From JAWVZY01 sp033721955 (GTDB lineage: Bacteria > Patescibacteriota > Minisyncoccia > Spechtbacterales > 2-12-FULL-38-22), in NCBI GenBank assembly GCA_033721955.1, contig JAWVZY010000005.1:1-27853 (forward strand): DNA of 27,853 nucleotides. Reading direction: 5' to 3'. The position numbers and the translations under genes were made by a program. Position 1 is the first letter of the stretch, and each line of letters opens with the position of its first letter. Below the pieces are notes generated by a model, which made no database searches, was not told the DNA's origin, and saw only the letters and a list, made by a program, of their open reading frames with translations. Of this stretch, positions 1 through 7,085 are shown in pieces.

Positions 1-724
1 AAGGTAGGTATCTATTGTGCAGATCAAGCGCATTTGAAAAGGACAGATCTCTGCCAAATTGAACCATAGATGACATTTCTTGCGGCAACAGATTAGAAAG
101 TACAGATATAGCACCGTTTCCACCTAAAGCCAAAAGACCATAAGTGTAGGCGTCATCCCCGCTAAGTACCGTAAAATCCTCAGGTGTATTATTTATTATG
201 TCCACAAGCTGGTTATGGTCTCCGCTTGCCCATTTTACACCTTTAATAACACCCTCATTTGCCAGATCAACAATTAGCTCGGTGGGTACTCCTCTTCCTG
301 TTCTTCCGGGAATATCGTACAGAATTACAGGAAGTCCTACCTCGGCAATACTCTCGTAATAATGACGATGTCCTGCCGGTTCGGGCTTATTGTAGTAAGG
401 CGCTACCGCAAGAGAGCCATCAGCACCTAGTTTCTTTGCTTCCCGGGTCAATCTAACCGCCTCATGTGTGCTATTACTACCGGTTCCGGCAAGTATAGGC
501 ACCGCATTATCTGTTACATAGAATGTATGCTCTATAACTTCAAGGTGCTCTCTGTGAGAAAGAGTGGGCGATTCTCCGGTTGTACCGCAAGGCACCAAAA
601 AATCGACTCCGCCTTTAAGTTGTTGTCTTACAAGAAAAGTCAGAATATCGTAATCTATATCCCCGGTTTCATTAAAAGGAGTAATGAGCGCTGTGCCCAA
701 TCCGCTGAATTTCTTATTTGTCAC
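1..724 (-). CDS. dapA: 4-hydroxy-tetrahydrodipicolinate synthase (N-terminal 241 residues, cut by window edge)
   Basis: Condenses pyruvate with aspartate semialdehyde at the entry to the lysine/diaminopimelate branch, in the cytoplasm. Reading the minus strand gives a TIM-barrel N-terminus with the pyruvate-site Thr pair in CGTTGESPTLS (T48-T49), the catalytic Tyr in LYDIPGRTG (Y136) and the Schiff-base Lys in GVKWASGD (K164). The start is GTG at 724, preceded by a GGAAAGGA ribosome site; no ATG fits the family N-terminus. About 241 of the usual roughly 290 residues are inside the window; the C-terminus lies beyond base 1. It has its own promoter (758-786) and belongs to the Shine-Dalgarno-led gene class here. 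Many Patescibacteria lack lysine synthesis, so a lone dapA may serve cell-wall DAP supply or be a related DHDPS/NAL-superfamily lyase. The family is certain; the exact substrate is less so. Confidence 0.93.
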   Translation of the reverse strand, partial: MTNKKFSGLGTALITPFNETGDIDYDILTFLVRQQLKGGVDFLVPCGTTGESPTLSHREHLEVIEHTFYVTDNAVPILAGTGSNSTHEAVRLTREAKKLGADGSLAVAPYYNKPEPAGHRHYYESIAEVGLPVILYDIPGRTGRGVPTELIVDLANEGVIKGVKWASGDHNQLVDIINNTPEDFTVLSGDDAYTYGLLALGGNGAISVLSNLLPQEMSSMVQFGRDLSFSNALDLHNRYLP

Positions 725-757
725 AATGATTTCCTTTCCTTGGTTGCGACTGGAATA

Positions 758-786
758 AAAATACCATATTTTTATAAATAAATCAA
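758..786 (-). promoter_or_regulatory. Promoter of dapA (-35 TTGATT, extended -10 TGG-TATTTT)
   Basis: On the minus strand TTGATT (786-781) is separated by 17 bases from TATTTT (763-758), with TGG just upstream of the -10. The AT-rich spacer contains TTTATAAAAAT and closely resembles the spacers of the promoters at 1916 and 15475. The leader before the GTG is about 30 bases. Confidence 0.7.
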
Positions 787-787
787 T

Positions 788-820
788 AAAAAAGCGCCGG
801 CATTATCCGTTGCGCCTTTT
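788..820 (-). terminator. Rho-independent terminator after the gene at 833
   Basis: On the minus strand AAAAGGCGC pairs with GCGCTTTTT (9 bp with one G-T wobble), and CGG/CCG pair inside the loop. A run of six T follows. The run leads directly into the -35 box of dapA. Confidence 0.75.
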
Positions 821-832
821 GTTGTTTATTGC

Positions 833-1111
833 TCAAACAAGCGGTCGAAATTCAATTTTGATATCACGACCCTTCACTTTTGCAGCAAGTCGGTACATGT
901 CATCTAAATACTTTTCATTCTGAACCCAGATAACAGTTCTGTATCCGGTCTCAGCGCTGCCTTCAAAAAGAAGGGCAACAATTTTTTTAAAAGGCCACAA
1001 CCATCTCTCTCTATAGACAATCTCGGCATCTATAGTTGGGCGCCTTTTGTATCCCTGATCCTCCAAAACATCGCGTAAGGTAACCCTGGCATTTTGTATG
1101 ATAAGCGACAT
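833..1111 (-). CDS. Conserved-looking small protein of unknown function (92 aa)
   Basis: I do not recognise this family. The protein begins MSLIIQNARVTLRDVLEDQG and holds a basic/aromatic centre (WLWPFKK) followed by alternating beta-type strands, suggesting a small soluble alpha+beta fold with no signal peptide or membrane segment. A longer reading upstream of this Met exists, but the chosen ATG has GGAG six bases before it and the extra codons would run through the promoter. It is monocistronic: own promoter at 1142-1170, own terminator at 788-820. It stops with TGA, which shows that UGA is a stop in this genome. Confidence 0.7.
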   Translation of the reverse strand: MSLIIQNARVTLRDVLEDQGYKRRPTIDAEIVYRERWLWPFKKIVALLFEGSAETGYRTVIWVQNEKYLDDMYRLAAKVKGRDIKIEFRPLV

Positions 1112-1141
1112 ATTTTCTCCTTTCTTTTGTGTGCTGTGTAT

Positions 1142-1170
1142 AAAATACCACAAATTTTAGAGTATTTCAA
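1142..1170 (-). promoter_or_regulatory. Promoter of the gene at 833-1111
   Basis: On the minus strand TTGAAA (1170-1165), a 17-base spacer and TATTTT (1147-1142), with TGG directly before the -10. It lies right after the terminator of the gene at 1216. Confidence 0.65.
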
Positions 1171-1179
1171 GAATATGAA

Positions 1180-1208
1180 GAGCCCCACCTCAAAAAGAGA
1201 CAGGGCTC
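1180..1208 (-). terminator. Hairpin terminator after the MepA-like gene
   Basis: GAGCCC pairs with GGGCTC, with partial inner pairing of GTCTC and GAGGT around a T-rich loop. The T-tract after it on the minus strand is weak (TTCATATTC), so it may be inefficient. Confidence 0.6.
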
Positions 1209-1215
1209 GTATTGT

Positions 1216-1869
1216 CTACCAGTCGCGCCCGCACTTAGTAGAACGCACTCCTTCAAATTCACTGTCGATCCTGACGTGAAAATGAGGATGGTCCCACTTA
1301 TAGCGCATTACATCGGTTTCACCGATATCCTGGGCATAAGTTTCAAGCTCAGCATTGACTGAGCGATCCCGGTGGATAATGTAATTTATCCTACCGGTAT
1401 CCAACAGTGCCTTGCCAAGCTCTACAGCTTGAGCATTACCATGCCAACCGGCAATGTCAGCGGTCACGCCGCGCTTATGCTCGATGTGACCGGGGGCGTT
1501 AAGCTCTCCTATCTTTATGACCACATCAGGGTACACCTCATGGAAATCCTGAATCGCGGTATAAAGAACACCGATTAGCTCACGAGAGCCACACCACCCA
1601 TAAGGATAAGTGATCTTCTCATAAGCACCGTCAAGAGAGTCGGGCATGGCGTAATAACCCTGTTCGTTTACCTCATCCAAATTGGGGGGATAAACAACAG
1701 GGGGCTCAAATTTTTCAACGCGCTCATACAAATACTGACAGATGTCAGCATTTAACACTTGCGTGCAAAAAAGCCCATCGACACCTATTGTTCTTTTGGC
1801 TTCAACTGGCATTATGCCGGAGAAAGTCACTCCGACAATCGTCATAAGAACTATAAGAAAACGCTTCAT
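1216..1869 (-). CDS. Secreted MepA-like (LAS / M74-type) murein endopeptidase
   Basis: Probably cleaves peptidoglycan cross-links outside the membrane. A signal peptide (residues 1-24, ending PVEA) precedes the mature protein. The zinc-site pattern is GHIEHKRGVTADI (H128, H131, D138) and, near the C-terminus, KWDHPHFHVRI (H194, H196, H198). The seven-residue step from H131 to D138 matches the H-x6-D spacing of MepA-type LAS peptidases, so this is not a generic M15 guess. Four or more cysteines (for example C35, C44, C93, C213) suggest disulphides. 217 aa is slightly short for MepA. It has a strong GGAGG ribosome site, its own extended -10 promoter and a terminator. Its G+C is well above that of its neighbours (38 of 60 bases at 1441-1500), a hint of different origin or selection. 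Confidence 0.82.
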   Translation of the reverse strand: MKRFLIVLMTIVGVTFSGIMPVEAKRTIGVDGLFCTQVLNADICQYLYERVEKFEPPVVYPPNLDEVNEQGYYAMPDSLDGAYEKITYPYGWCGSRELIGVLYTAIQDFHEVYPDVVIKIGELNAPGHIEHKRGVTADIAGWHGNAQAVELGKALLDTGRINYIIHRDRSVNAELETYAQDIGETDVMRYKWDHPHFHVRIDSEFEGVRSTKCGRDW

Positions 1870-1915
1870 GACTCCCTCCTTTCCTTGATATGGAGTCCTT
1901 TTTCACGTTCATAGT

Positions 1916-1944
1916 ATTATAACACAATTTTTATAAAAAATCAA
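1916..1944 (-). promoter_or_regulatory. Promoter of the MepA-like gene
   Basis: TTGATT (1944-1939), 17-base spacer, TATAAT (1921-1916) on the minus strand, with TGT before the -10. The leader is about 40 bases and ends in a GGAGG ribosome site. Confidence 0.72.
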
Positions 1945-1949
1945 ATATA

Positions 1950-2330
1950 CTACTTCTCTGCCCAAAAAAAGCGACAACCCTTCTCTCCACAAGTCGCCTC
2001 ATGTTCACGTTCACCCCCAATTATAAGCTTATCTCCTGCCCTACATTCAAATATATGGCCGTCAACCCGCACCTCCATAGTGCCTTCTAAAAATGCCAAT
2101 ACCTTAAGTTCAGGATGGCTGTGTGCCTCATATTTATAACCGGGCCCATGAGATAATAAAGAAGGTGAAAAACCTTCTTTTAAGAGATCGTTTTTTATTT
2201 CTTCTTCTGAGGCATCTTTATAAAATTCCTTGTAATACATATCTTTTGTTCTTATTTTTCTGGTTATCCACAGAGTGGCGGCAATAGCAGATAAAATACC
2301 TAAAAATAGAAGTGAATAACTATGTATCAT
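1950..2330 (-). CDS. Membrane-anchored cupin-domain protein
   Basis: Residues 4-22 form one membrane segment, followed by a basic stop (RKIRTK) and a linker. The C-terminal half is a small cupin barrel: AHSHPELKVLAFLEGTMEV carries the first motif with its His/Glu ligands, and AGDKLIIGGEREHEA the second with its His. A metal site is therefore likely; the ligand or substrate is unknown. The ATG lies 4 bases after the RNase R stop with no separate promoter, so the two genes are co-transcribed. Single-domain cupins of this kind are often sugar- or metal-binding sensors, but nothing here decides between these. Confidence 0.75.
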   Translation of the reverse strand: MIHSYSLLFLGILSAIAATLWITRKIRTKDMYYKEFYKDASEEEIKNDLLKEGFSPSLLSHGPGYKYEAHSHPELKVLAFLEGTMEVRVDGHIFECRAGDKLIIGGEREHEATCGEKGCRFFWAEK

Positions 2331-2334
2331 GTTG

Positions 2335-4296
2335 TTATTTTAAGACAAAATCCAGCATTTTTTGCTCCGGATCTCCTCCTTTAACTTTAACCTTTACCAT
2401 GTCCCCTATTGAATAGCGTTTTTTATTATTTGTACCGACAATCGCATAGGCATCTTCATCTAAAATATAATAATCATCTTGCATATCGCGCGTGCGCACC
2501 AATCCCTCGGCTTTTGTATTTTTTTCCTGTACAAACATTCCCCAATTAAATACGCTTATAATTATACCCTCAAATATCTCCCCTTTTCTCTCAAGCATGT
2601 ATTCTATCTGTTTATATTTTATAGAATCGCGCTCAGCTTGCATCGCGTTTATTTCTTTTTTGGTCAGATCTTTTAGTATTTTTTTATATTTTTTCAACTG
2701 ACCTTTTTGAGGTGCATTTCCGCTTAAGTAGGTTTGTAAAATCCTATGCACCATAAGGTCAGCATATCTGCGTATGGGTGAAGTAAAATGTGTATAGTTT
2801 TTAAGCGCAAGTCCATAATGCCCGCGATTCTCAACAGAATATACCGCCTTCTCCATATCCTGCATAGCTGCTGTTTCTACTATTTGTTCTTCTTCTTTTC
2901 CCTTAACTGCTTTAAATATAGAATTGAGTTGTTTAGTTGTAATACTTTTTCCGGGTGCTTTAAGATCGTAGCCCAGTGTGTTTAGAAAATCTAAAAGTTC
3001 ATCTATATTTTTCTTTCTGGGAGCATCGTGTACGCGATAAATGCCAAAACTATTTCTCTTTTTTGCAATTTTAGAGAAATATGTCGCCACTTCACGATTT
3101 GCAAGTATCATAAACTCTTCAATAAGTTTGTGTGCTTCCAGTATATCTTTTTGATAAATTCTAACAGGCCTGCCGTTTTTATCTAGCTCAAATTGTACCT
3201 CCTCCTGTTCAAATGTAAGCGCTCCTCTCTCTTCTCTCTGTTTTTGGAATATTTTTGCAAGTTCATCTAAATACTTAAGTTCTTGAGCGCATTCTCCCTT
3301 GCCTGCATCTATAACTTTTTGAGCTTGCTCATACGAAAAACGTTTATCAGGATTAATAACTGTCTTACCAAACCACCTATCTTTTACCTGCCCGTTTTTT
3401 GTTATTTTTAAAATTGCAGAAAATGCAAGCTTATCCTCGCCGGGATTTAAGCTACATAGATCATTTGAAAGAATTTCGGGAAACATAGGTATTGTTCTAT
3501 CAACTAGATATACCGAGTTGCCCTTGCCTCTTGCCTGCATATCCAGAGGGCTATTTTCTTTAACATAATATGATACATCGGCTATATGGATTCCAACTTC
3601 AAAAATTCCGCCCTCTATTTTTCTCACAGACAAAGCATCGTCCAGATCTTTAGCATCACTTGGGTCAATAGTTATAGTGGGAATATCTGTATAATTTTTA
3701 CGTGAATTTTTTTCCTTTTGAATTTGCGCTGAGGCACGATTTTGTATTTGTTCAGCCTGTTTTATGGCTTCTTTTGGAAAATCGGGGCGATAGCCGCTAT
3801 CTAATAAAATAGATAACATCTCTACATCATTTTTACCCTTTTTGCCAAGCATCTTAATAACTTCACCAGCCGGTCCTTTCTTGCCTCGTCCCCAATCTGT
3901 TATGCGTACTAAGGCCTTGTGGTTATGTTTTATTTTTTTATCCCGGGCATCATGTATAAAAATATCTGTATGTATCCGGGTATCATCGGGTATCAAAAAA
4001 GCAAAATTCTTTTTAGGATGTTGTTTATCTATTGTACCTACAATTTCATGCCGCGCTCTTTCTAGAACCTCTACAACCTCCCCCTGTGTTCTTGTATCTC
4101 TCTTACTCTTTGGCAAAAGTGCTATTTTAACTTTATCCCCGTGCATCGCTGTATTTAAAAAACGAGGCTGTATTTGCACATCCTGGTCAAATTCTTCAAC
4201 ATCCACATAACCTGTGCCGTTTGAAGCAATATAAATTATACCCTCCATGGAAGGGGTAGAACGATTTTTTTTATTTTTCTTATTGTTTGAGCTCAT
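2335..4296 (-). CDS. rnr: Ribonuclease R / RNase II-family 3'-5' exoribonuclease
   Basis: Degrades structured RNA processively from the 3' end in the cytoplasm. 653 aa from the chosen start. Order: a Lys/Asn-rich tail, OB/cold-shock-type domains (SNGTGYVDV; NFAFLIPDD), then the RNB catalytic domain with TIDPSDAKDLDDA near residues 220-235 (the Asp cluster that binds two Mg ions). Conserved RNB features follow (HIADVSYYV, RTIPMFPEILSNDLCSLNPG, FTSPIRRYADLMVHR). A C-terminal S1 domain (GIIISVFNWGMFVQ) ends the protein. The E. coli enzyme is longer, so the N- and C-terminal basic extensions are reduced here. I start at MSSNNKK rather than 14 codons earlier, because a TATAAT box lies inside the longer reading and 10 bases before this ATG. 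Confidence 0.95.
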   Translation of the reverse strand: MSSNNKKNKKNRSTPSMEGIIYIASNGTGYVDVEEFDQDVQIQPRFLNTAMHGDKVKIALLPKSKRDTRTQGEVVEVLERARHEIVGTIDKQHPKKNFAFLIPDDTRIHTDIFIHDARDKKIKHNHKALVRITDWGRGKKGPAGEVIKMLGKKGKNDVEMLSILLDSGYRPDFPKEAIKQAEQIQNRASAQIQKEKNSRKNYTDIPTITIDPSDAKDLDDALSVRKIEGGIFEVGIHIADVSYYVKENSPLDMQARGKGNSVYLVDRTIPMFPEILSNDLCSLNPGEDKLAFSAILKITKNGQVKDRWFGKTVINPDKRFSYEQAQKVIDAGKGECAQELKYLDELAKIFQKQREERGALTFEQEEVQFELDKNGRPVRIYQKDILEAHKLIEEFMILANREVATYFSKIAKKRNSFGIYRVHDAPRKKNIDELLDFLNTLGYDLKAPGKSITTKQLNSIFKAVKGKEEEQIVETAAMQDMEKAVYSVENRGHYGLALKNYTHFTSPIRRYADLMVHRILQTYLSGNAPQKGQLKKYKKILKDLTKKEINAMQAERDSIKYKQIEYMLERKGEIFEGIIISVFNWGMFVQEKNTKAEGLVRTRDMQDDYYILDEDAYAIVGTNNKKRYSIGDMVKVKVKGGDPEQKMLDFVLK

Positions 4297-4306
4297 ATCT
4301 ATACTT

Positions 4307-4312
4307 ATTATA
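4307..4312 (-). promoter_or_regulatory. -10 box giving a near-leaderless rnr transcript
   Basis: TATAAT on the minus strand ends 10 bases before the rnr ATG, so the transcript should have 0-4 untranslated bases. No Shine-Dalgarno sequence is present. Confidence 0.62.
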
Positions 4313-4390
4313 CTATAGCAAAATAAAAGGCGTAGCATGTATTGCTGCCACGCCCATTCTGCGGGTACTATATGATATTAAATTCTATAA

Positions 4391-4798
4391 TTATCTCCAT
4401 TTGAGAAAAATCTCTTTTCTGTGTCGCTTATCCATTATTCTGCGATATGCCTCTGCATCTTTTCTATCTATAAATATTACACCTGCATCTTCAATAAAAT
4501 TTTGAAGAAGACGCTCTTTATATTCAGTGCCTCTTTCTTCGTACCGGATATCAATTCGCCAATTGCCCTCATTATCTGAATAAATCCTAAGTATACGGCA
4601 TGGACCCTGAACAGGATAGGGCTTCCCTTCATACAAGGCCACAGACCAGAAACTATCCCCGGCGCTCATATAACTGAGGAAATCCTCCATATTCATAATC
4701 TTGCGCTTTTGTGCTCGACTATATACATATCTGTATAAAACGACTAAAGCTAATACTACAATAATTACCAATGATGCTATAGCTACAAACTCTTTCAT
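4391..4798 (-). CDS. Single-pass membrane protein of unknown function (135 aa)
   Basis: No family recognised. Residues 5-23 (IASLVIIVVLALVVLYRYV) form one membrane helix followed by a basic cytoplasmic face (RAQKRK). The rest is a soluble domain rich in aromatic and acidic residues (WRIDIRYEERGTEYKERLLQNF), with a basic C-terminus. The start at 4798 overlaps the stop of the zinc-ribbon gene as ATGA, so translational coupling is likely. A longer reading from 4825 would overlap by 31 bases and place residues before the membrane helix; I prefer the coupled start. The pair probably works together. Confidence 0.7.
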   Translation of the reverse strand: MKEFVAIASLVIIVVLALVVLYRYVYSRAQKRKIMNMEDFLSYMSAGDSFWSVALYEGKPYPVQGPCRILRIYSDNEGNWRIDIRYEERGTEYKERLLQNFIEDAGVIFIDRKDAEAYRRIMDKRHRKEIFLKWR

Positions 4799-5115
4799 GG
4801 CCTGTTGGGCAGAGCTCTCCACCATTCCATGGCAATTATGGGTATATTATCCGGATATTCCAGATATCTTGTGCCAAAGTCGTTGGGAATAGCCGGAACA
4901 TACCAGCCGATCTGCTCCGTTCTGCCAGGCCCACTCTCACGTGTGCGCATACCATTTTCATCTATATCACTTATATCTTTTCCCTGATCAGCAGCTGCAC
5001 AATCAAGACATAGAAGCTGCGGAGAAAAGCGTTGATACTCGCGCCACAACTTGCATCCTGTAGCGCCACAGTTAGCGCACTTATAATTATCAGGCACTTC
5101 TGTCGTTAACATCAT
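4795..5115 (-). CDS. Small four-cysteine zinc-ribbon protein
   Basis: A 106-aa soluble protein whose N-terminal third is a treble-clef or ribbon-like knuckle: YKCANCGATGCKLWREYQ (C13, C16, extra C21) and LLCLDCAA (C36, C39). The remainder has no recognised motif but many aromatic and Pro residues (GWYVPAIP, MEWWRALPNRP). I recall this CANCG-x-x-x-CKLWREYQ arrangement from hypothetical proteins in phage and metagenomic contigs, but this is memory and not a search. The start is at MMLTTEV, preceded by GAGGAG about 9 bases upstream; the upstream Met has no site. It has its own promoter (5149-5176). Role unknown; nucleic-acid or protein binding is possible. Confidence 0.72.
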   Translation of the reverse strand: MMLTTEVPDNYKCANCGATGCKLWREYQRFSPQLLCLDCAAADQGKDISDIDENGMRTRESGPGRTEQIGWYVPAIPNDFGTRYLEYPDNIPIIAMEWWRALPNRP

Positions 5116-5148
5116 GTAAGCTTCTCCTCTCTTGCAATTACTGGAGCT

Positions 5149-5176
5149 ATTATACAATAGTTTATAAAAAATGCAA
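5149..5176 (-). promoter_or_regulatory. Promoter of the zinc-ribbon operon
   Basis: TTGCAT (5176-5171), 16-base spacer, TATAAT (5154-5149) on the minus strand. The leader is about 30 bases, with GAGGAG before the start. Confidence 0.7.
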
Positions 5177-5178
5177 AT

Positions 5179-5206
5179 TAAAAACCCTGCCTATAAAAAC
5201 AGGGGG
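5179..5206 (-). terminator. Terminator after the PspC gene
   Basis: CCCTG pairs with CAGGG around a T-rich loop, then TTTTTAATTT on the minus strand. It runs straight into the -35 of the zinc-ribbon promoter. Confidence 0.68.
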
Positions 5207-5228
5207 TATATCTTTAGAGTTATTAAAT

Positions 5229-5456
5229 TTATTTATCTGCTATTTTCTTGCCCTCTTTCTTTGCCCCGGGTTTTTCGGGAATTATAGCCCATGCTGCAAC
5301 ATATACAACAACGCCGGGAAACAAACCTGTAAATATTACAAAAAGCGCTGCTGCAAGCCGAAGAAGCGTTGTATCGGCTTCAAGATATTCAGCTAATCCG
5401 GCTATTACCCCTCCCAGCATTCTATCTTTTGTACTTCTATATAATTTCTTTTTCAT
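5229..5456 (-). CDS. PspC-domain membrane protein
   Basis: 75 aa, essentially one PspC domain: basic KKKLYRSTKDRMLGGVIAGLAEYL, then ADTTLLRLAAALFVIFTGLFPGVVVYVAAWAIIPE with two hydrophobic stretches. In Gammaproteobacteria PspC is a membrane sensor partner in phage-shock signalling, but stand-alone PspC domains are widespread and often of unknown role. The gene starts 2 bases after the stop of the M91-like gene without its own ribosome site, so it is the last gene of the operon 7039-5229. Its place behind two exported proteins suggests an envelope-stress or membrane-maintenance link (inference). Confidence 0.88.
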   Translation of the reverse strand: MKKKLYRSTKDRMLGGVIAGLAEYLEADTTLLRLAAALFVIFTGLFPGVVVYVAAWAIIPEKPGAKKEGKKIADK

Positions 5457-5458
5457 AA

Positions 5459-6454
5459 TTATTGCACGCTTACACTTGAGCTGAATTTAGCTCCACTGGC
5501 ATTACCGCTTACAGTATAGGTGCCAAATGAAATAATACGCCAAGTAAATCGCGCTACACCGCTGCCATCAGCTGTACTGGTTTGAGTTGCTTGGCTGTCT
5601 ACACCGGGACCCGATAGGGTTGCCTCTACATTAGCTCCCGGGCTTGTTTGTATGGTTACATAAACCTCACTATATTCTCCCGGAACTACGTGCTCAAAAC
5701 TCATGCCAACTTCTGCAGGAGCTTGCTCTTCCTCTTCTGTTATTTGATCAGATTCTTCTTCCTCCTGTTGGGGTGACTGGGGCTGTTCCTCCTCTTCGGT
5801 TTCGGTATCTGCCTCCGGTTCATCCTCATCTACCTCAATAAGAATTTGAGATTCTATATCATTTACCTCTGCTGCCTCTTCATCTCCAATTACCACGTGC
5901 TCAGAAATATCGTCACCATAATGGGTGCGAGGGGGCACACCTCTTATCGCGTGTATAAAATTCTGAAATAATGTTGCCTCTACTTCATTGCGCTTAACGC
6001 CGTCTATTCTTACATCATGACTTGTGCGTGTTCCTCTATCTGCATCCAGAGCATGATAAAGCTCGTGCAAAAGCGCGGTGCAAAAATCCTTATTCTCAAG
6101 CTCTTCTATCTGCTCAATTAACTCTTCAAGCCTATCCTTATCTACCCTCGTTACAGTACCCGAACCCGAACCTCCCGTGGCTTCGTCAACATCATTTGGA
6201 GAGTTATTCCAGCTGGGAGAATTTATTATCTTATGTTCATGTTCAGATTCTTCAAGTTCTTTTATAGCGTCCCCCACAATACCCGGTACATCCCTGTAAG
6301 TATTGAGACAATCATTTATTTCGTCTCTAAACTCCAGGTCACCTTCAACTACAATACTTGCATTGGCGGAAGGACTCCATACCAAAAAGATAGCTATAAA
6401 AAAAGCTGTGAACATCAGTAATTTTTTATTTATATTAAATACGTGTGTATGCAT
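5459..6454 (-). CDS. Secreted M91-like (NleD/Rhs-toxin type) zinc metallopeptidase with C-terminal Ig-like domain
   Basis: Residues 1-33 form a signal peptide (ending SANAS). A catalytic-looking domain holds LLHELYHALDA (H130, E131, H134), then KRNEVEATLFQNFIHAIRG (E157 or E159 as third ligand or partner) and VPPRTHYG. This combination of HELxHA, an Asn/Glu helix and 'G-x-PPR-x-x-Y' is the pattern of the M91 effector family found in NleD and many Rhs/polymorphic toxin tips. A long Glu/Gln/Asp-rich linker (about residues 205-250) leads to an Ig-like beta domain that ends the protein. M91-type domains are usually toxin tips; here the enzyme is the N-terminal part of a small exported protein inside an ordinary envelope operon. 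A coiled stretch (RLEELIEQIEELENK) precedes the motif. Target unknown. Confidence 0.72.
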   Translation of the reverse strand: MHTHVFNINKKLLMFTAFFIAIFLVWSPSANASIVVEGDLEFRDEINDCLNTYRDVPGIVGDAIKELEESEHEHKIINSPSWNNSPNDVDEATGGSGSGTVTRVDKDRLEELIEQIEELENKDFCTALLHELYHALDADRGTRTSHDVRIDGVKRNEVEATLFQNFIHAIRGVPPRTHYGDDISEHVVIGDEEAAEVNDIESQILIEVDEDEPEADTETEEEEQPQSPQQEEEESDQITEEEEQAPAEVGMSFEHVVPGEYSEVYVTIQTSPGANVEATLSGPGVDSQATQTSTADGSGVARFTWRIISFGTYTVSGNASGAKFSSSVSVQ

Positions 6455-6460
6455 AATTTA

Positions 6461-7039
6461 CTATTCACTTACCGTAAATGTGATATTTTGTACATTTGAA
6501 GGTCCAAAAAATACATTCTCGCAATTTTCAGAATCCGGACCGGGGTATTGATAAACCAGTTCTAAATTATATTCTCCCGGCTCACTTATATCATAAAAGG
6601 TGATAAAGCCCGTATCGCCTTCCAGCTCTGTTGTGGTAAAAGCTCTGGCGTCAAGCCCCGAATCATGTTCGCTTGATAATACTACATGTGTATCCCCGCC
6701 TACAGGCAAATCCTCTAAACTTGCCTCCAGCAACATAGGTAAAGGTGCTAAATAATTTGCATCTACCCTACGCGTATTAACCATCTCACCATTCCTTGTT
6801 AATGAATTAAATACCAAAGTTTCACCGGCCATATCACTGATACAGGCATCTAACTCACCTGTGTTATTTAAATGCAATGTTAAATTTATAGGCTCGTCTG
6901 ATGTATAAGTAGATTTATCTAATTCAGCTTCAATTGTTATATCTGCCTCGCCTTCAGGGCCTCTAAATGAAAAAAACATAGCACCAATAATAAGCGCAAT
7001 AACAGATATTATTAAAATTTGTTTTGGTCCCTTTATCAT
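6461..7039 (-). CDS. Membrane-anchored protein with Ig-like/BsuPI-like beta domain
   Basis: A membrane segment near the N-terminus (ILIISVIALIIGAMFF) is followed by an exported beta-rich domain: ADITIEAELDKSTYTSDEPINLTLHLNNTGE is the typical opening of intracellular-proteinase-inhibitor-like (BsuPI) or related Ig folds. Later strands include PGEYNLELVYQYPG and NVQNITFTV. The start at MIKGPKQ fits a TATAAT box ending 6 bases before it; the ATG five codons upstream would lie inside that box. It is first in an operon with the M91-like and PspC genes. If the inhibitor resemblance is real it could regulate the protease next to it, but this is speculation. Confidence 0.68.
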   Translation of the reverse strand: MIKGPKQILIISVIALIIGAMFFSFRGPEGEADITIEAELDKSTYTSDEPINLTLHLNNTGELDACISDMAGETLVFNSLTRNGEMVNTRRVDANYLAPLPMLLEASLEDLPVGGDTHVVLSSEHDSGLDARAFTTTELEGDTGFITFYDISEPGEYNLELVYQYPGPDSENCENVFFGPSNVQNITFTVSE

Positions 7040-7045
7040 GTATTT

Positions 7046-7051
7046 ATTATA
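7046..7051 (-). promoter_or_regulatory. -10 box for leaderless start at 7039
   Basis: TATAAT on the minus strand ends 6 bases before the ATG at 7039. There is no Shine-Dalgarno sequence. It drives the three-gene envelope operon. Confidence 0.62.
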
Positions 7052-7085
7052 CAATAATAGCTAATAATATAAAAATAAAAAAAAT

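Noticed and set aside
464..781. Plus-strand ORF opposite dapA
   Set aside because: It lies antisense to a clear dapA reading with conserved active-site motifs and shows no protein-like features or ribosome site.
3842..4210. Plus-strand 122-aa ORF within rnr
   Set aside because: It overlaps the antisense of conserved OB domains in RNase R; Cys/Ser-rich low-complexity composition typical of a shadow frame.
4297..4338. Upstream start codon for rnr
   Set aside because: The extra codons run through a TATAAT box; the N-terminus of the family starts later.
5700..5870. Low-complexity GA/CT-rich stretch, possible repeat array
   Set aside because: It is explained by the Glu/Asp/Gln-rich linker of the M91-like protein; no regular unit length.
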